Of a DNA stretch of 6,046 nt, positions 3,724 to 6,046 are shown piece after piece. Position numbers and translations under genes: made by a program. How positions within the stretch are numbered: position 1 is the first letter of the stretch; every line of letters starts with the position of its first letter. The notes under the pieces were generated by a model. That model did not search any database, was not told the DNA's origin, and saw only the letters and a program-made list of their open reading frames with translations. Source of the stretch: Phycisphaerae bacterium (GTDB lineage Bacteria > Planctomycetota > Phycisphaerae > Sedimentisphaerales > SG8-4); assembly GCA_030614945.1 (NCBI GenBank), contig JAUXAH010000116.1, positions 1 through 6,046 on the forward strand. Reading direction: 5' to 3'.

Positions 3724-6046
3724 CTAATTCCCTGGACAGAGCAAGGCGGGCTTTGGCATCCAGGGCGGCCGCTGCGCAGCAAATGCAGCGCGTTCAATCA
3801 CGCTGCTGGAGCCTGGCGCCGCCTGTGACAGTGCCTTTACCTTCGCCGCAAATACTGCGAAGTTGTTGTACACTTTGACTGCCACATCGTATGCCTTGTG
3901 CCTTTCGAAAACCTGCGCGATTTGGAACACACCCGCCACCGCCTGACTGCGCAAAGCGCCGGAGGGTCGTTCGGAGATAAACTTCACATAGGCTTCGATT
4001 GCTGTCTCAAACGCCGGGGTTAACTTAATCTTCTCTGTGCCGTCGTACTGATTCAACAGCAAGCTAAGCTCTCGCCGCGCCAGCTCGAATTTCAGATTCG
4101 CAAGCTGCAAATCCGCATAGGCATCGGCGGCGTCGATAATTTTAGAGGGTTTGACGTTTATGGCCTGTTCTACGGTATCAAAGTACTCAAGCTTTTTGTA
4201 GTGACCAATAATGCTGTCCCAAACGTTGCGGACTTGCGCCAGAATCGAACGCTCCTGGTCAAGCCCGGCCTGAAGCCGGTAGCAACGCAGCAGGGCCTTC
4301 TTCATCGTCGGATGCAACTCTCGGGGCACCGTCAGCCCGGCGGCAACCAGCCGCTGATGCTCGCGGGTGACCTGCTGAATCCACAGATTGGCCACCGCCA
4401 AGTCGGCCTGTCGTCGTTCTTTCTCCGGTAGGGCTTCGGCCACTGTAGTGTACACCTCCTCGGCAACGGCCCAGTGACCGTGTTCGACCCAGGGTTTCAC
4501 GTGCCTGGCGAGTCGTATTAGTACGCGCGGCGAACGTGCCATGTGTTTTGCCTGCTTCTTCAGGATGGCCAGAAACGTCTTCTGCTGCTCGGACAATTTC
4601 GCGTTCTTTTCCGCGCGTCCCGTCTTGATATTCTCCTGGAACACGTAAGCCGCATATTCGCTTGCCACCTTGCAGTAAGACGCTATCACTTCCGACCAGT
4701 TCGGTTGAAGTGGGGACACTGCGTCAAGAAGTTCAACGCTGAGTTCAACCGCCAGTTTCCGAGACCCCGGCTTTTGAACCTTCGTGCGTTCGTCAATGAT
4801 TGCCTGGACCGTTGCGACGGCCGATTTCACCGCCGCCGCGTCGGCGTTGGCTTTGATCACCGGCATGGCGATGTCCAGGGCCCAGGCGTCGGGGCCTTTG
4901 AGCCCCTTGAACTCGGCCGTGGGAAGGACTCGTGAGGCCGACAACCGCACCCGCTTGGCCAGGTTCGCCTGATCGGTCCAGAAAGGTACCGCCGGATACT
5001 CCTTGCGGATCGTCTCGAAGGTGGCCAGGATGTCGGTCAGTTTCTCGGGCAGCTGTCCGCGCGCGACGCCGACGGGAAGCCGCCCTGCTCGGGCCATCTC
5101 GTCCAGCCACTGTACGGAGATAATAAGATACTTCGACGACGCCAAGGCCTTAAGCGCCGATAGACGACTGCCCCGAGGTAGCGGTGCCGCCAGCAGGGTC
5201 TCCATCGCCCGGATGGCCGCCGTGTAGGCCTTACTGTTGGTGTATCGCGACCGAATATGGCCAACCAGACGCCTGGTCAACTCGTTCGCCTTGCCTGCCG
5301 ACAACTCCCGCCGGTAGATCTCGGCGGCCAGTGCCAGCGCTTTCAAGTCGGTCGGGCTCAAATCGGACTCCGGGCCGGGTTTTATCCCCTGAAGAGCCAA
5401 GCTCAAATAGGTACCCAACAGGATGTGACGGCCGCTATCGGCAAATTCGTGCCCGCTGTTGGCCGCCAGCCACTTGGCCATCGCTTCGGCCCGGGCTACA
5501 CCCGATGCGAGTCTCGGATCGTGTGTGATTATGTCGTACTGAGCCCTTGCGGCGGCAGGACTCTGGGGATGATCGGCAACCAGTTTCCTCAATATTACCA
5601 GGGCTTCGGCGATAGACCGCCCATCGCCCTGCAGCTTCGCTTCACCCAACAACAGCGTCGTCTTCACCGGGTCGGCCTGCCGGGGATATAGGGCCATTAG
5701 TTCGTGCAGCACGTTGCGGGCATCGGAACCTTTGTGCATCCGCACGAGCGATTCCGCCTGGAGCGTCATTACCTTCGGGCGTTGCAACTCGGAGAGTGCC
5801 TTTTCATCCAGCAATTTCTTACACTCGCTCAGCGCCGGCCCGTGGAGCCTTTCCTGGAGCATCACTTCGATGAGTTTGATCCGGGCGCCGACTTCGACCG
5901 CCTCGCCTCGCAGCGCGGCAAGCATCCTGGCGGCGTAGGGTTGCTCGGGTGCCAGCTTGAGCGTCCGCTTCCAGGCGGCGATTGCTTTATCAACCGCACC
6001 GAGCTGGTATTCGGCTTTGCCCAGCCAGAGAAAGACTTCCGGATTG
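3724..6046 (-). CDS. Large TPR/helical-repeat protein, N-terminus beyond right edge, frameshifted near its end
   Basis: The first in-frame ATG is at 5923-5925, but the frame stays open without a stop to base 6045. The extra residues form a textbook TPR unit (FLWLGKAEYQLG, DKAIAAWKRTLKLAP), so that ATG is internal and the gene starts off-window. About 773 codons are visible. Further down come repeated helix pairs: ALVILRKLVADHPQSPAAAR, AYTAAIRAMETLLA, HWAVAEEVYTTVAEALP and AFETAIEAYVKFISERP. TPR proteins are scaffolds that hold other proteins; length and repeat style recall the large TPR proteins of Planctomycetes. No enzyme motif is seen. No membrane span is visible in this part, and the N-terminus that might carry a signal peptide is missing. 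The last 15 or so residues (QRPPWMPKPALLCPGN) do not fit the rest and are most likely read in the wrong frame after an indel near 3770. Confidence 0.82.
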   Translation of the reverse strand, partial: NPEVFLWLGKAEYQLGAVDKAIAAWKRTLKLAPEQPYAARMLAALRGEAVEVGARIKLIEVMLQERLHGPALSECKKLLDEKALSELQRPKVMTLQAESLVRMHKGSDARNVLHELMALYPRQADPVKTTLLLGEAKLQGDGRSIAEALVILRKLVADHPQSPAAARAQYDIITHDPRLASGVARAEAMAKWLAANSGHEFADSGRHILLGTYLSLALQGIKPGPESDLSPTDLKALALAAEIYRRELSAGKANELTRRLVGHIRSRYTNSKAYTAAIRAMETLLAAPLPRGSRLSALKALASSKYLIISVQWLDEMARAGRLPVGVARGQLPEKLTDILATFETIRKEYPAVPFWTDQANLAKRVRLSASRVLPTAEFKGLKGPDAWALDIAMPVIKANADAAAVKSAVATVQAIIDERTKVQKPGSRKLAVELSVELLDAVSPLQPNWSEVIASYCKVASEYAAYVFQENIKTGRAEKNAKLSEQQKTFLAILKKQAKHMARSPRVLIRLARHVKPWVEHGHWAVAEEVYTTVAEALPEKERRQADLAVANLWIQQVTREHQRLVAAGLTVPRELHPTMKKALLRCYRLQAGLDQERSILAQVRNVWDSIIGHYKKLEYFDTVEQAINVKPSKIIDAADAYADLQLANLKFELARRELSLLLNQYDGTEKIKLTPAFETAIEAYVKFISERPSGALRSQAVAGVFQIAQVFERHKAYDVAVKVYNNFAVFAAKVKALSQAAPGSSSVIERAAFAAQRPPWMPKPALLCPGN
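3765..3780. other. Probable frameshift site in adjoining palindromes
   Basis: GCGGCCGC (3765-3772) runs directly into the palindrome GCTGCGCAGC (3771-3780). The two TPR reading frames can be joined only between 3727 and 3793, because each frame meets a stop outside that span. The best protein join (IERAAFAA to AALDAKARLALSR) falls exactly here and needs one added base. No slippery heptamer of the X XXY YYZ type is present, which argues for an indel or sequencing error rather than programmed frameshifting. Confidence 0.6.

Noticed and set aside
3765..3793. Programmed -1 frameshifting in the TPR gene
   Set aside because: No slippery heptamer is present in the possible join span; an indel is simpler.
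1..6046. CRISPR array, tRNA, rRNA
   Set aside because: No spaced direct repeats with unique spacers and no tRNA or rRNA signature sequences were seen on either strand.

Overview
The window looks like an accessory segment of a bacterial chromosome or metagenomic contig. All convincing genes lie on the minus strand, so they are described from right to left. The long tetratricopeptide-repeat (TPR) protein on the right would fit a planctomycete-like or similar environmental bacterium. That is only an impression: there is no rRNA, tRNA or taxonomic marker gene here.

Right half (about 3254-6046): a GC-rich gene for a long TPR/helical-repeat protein. It enters from beyond the right edge and is open in frame to base 6045. 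It is broken by a frame change close to base 3770, within a run of two adjoining GC-rich palindromes. Its C-terminal 150-170 residues continue in another frame down to base 3254. The stop codon of that continuation overlaps the start of a 37-residue ORF (3144-3257, ATGA overlap). That ORF ends one base before a well-placed, Shine-Dalgarno-equipped ATG of a 312-residue protein (2204-3142). This last protein resembles an ImmA/IrrE-type zinc peptidase with an altered active-site motif, and it ends in three in-frame tandem repeats. The three genes look translationally coupled.

Middle (1910-2203): a gene-free spacer. On the plus strand, against all neighbouring genes, it carries an extended -10 promoter (TGCTATAAT) followed by a sequence that can fold into nested stems. 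This is a candidate structured RNA of no class I recognise.

Left-middle (740-1909): a tight three-gene minus-strand operon with overlapping stops and starts. It encodes an all-helical 167-residue protein, a 135-residue protein with a CCCH zinc-finger-like core and a very acidic tail, and a small protein of about 92 residues. I recognise no family for any of them.

Left edge (1-385): the N-terminal 128 residues of an IS4/IS5-type DDE transposase, recognised from its conserved N-terminal motifs and the DSTG motif. It runs off the left edge. Bases 386-739 hold no convincing gene and should contain one end of this insertion sequence. Base composition drops from about 60% or more GC in the TPR gene to about 40-48% on the left. 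Together with the transposase and the orphan genes, this suggests the left half is acquired DNA.
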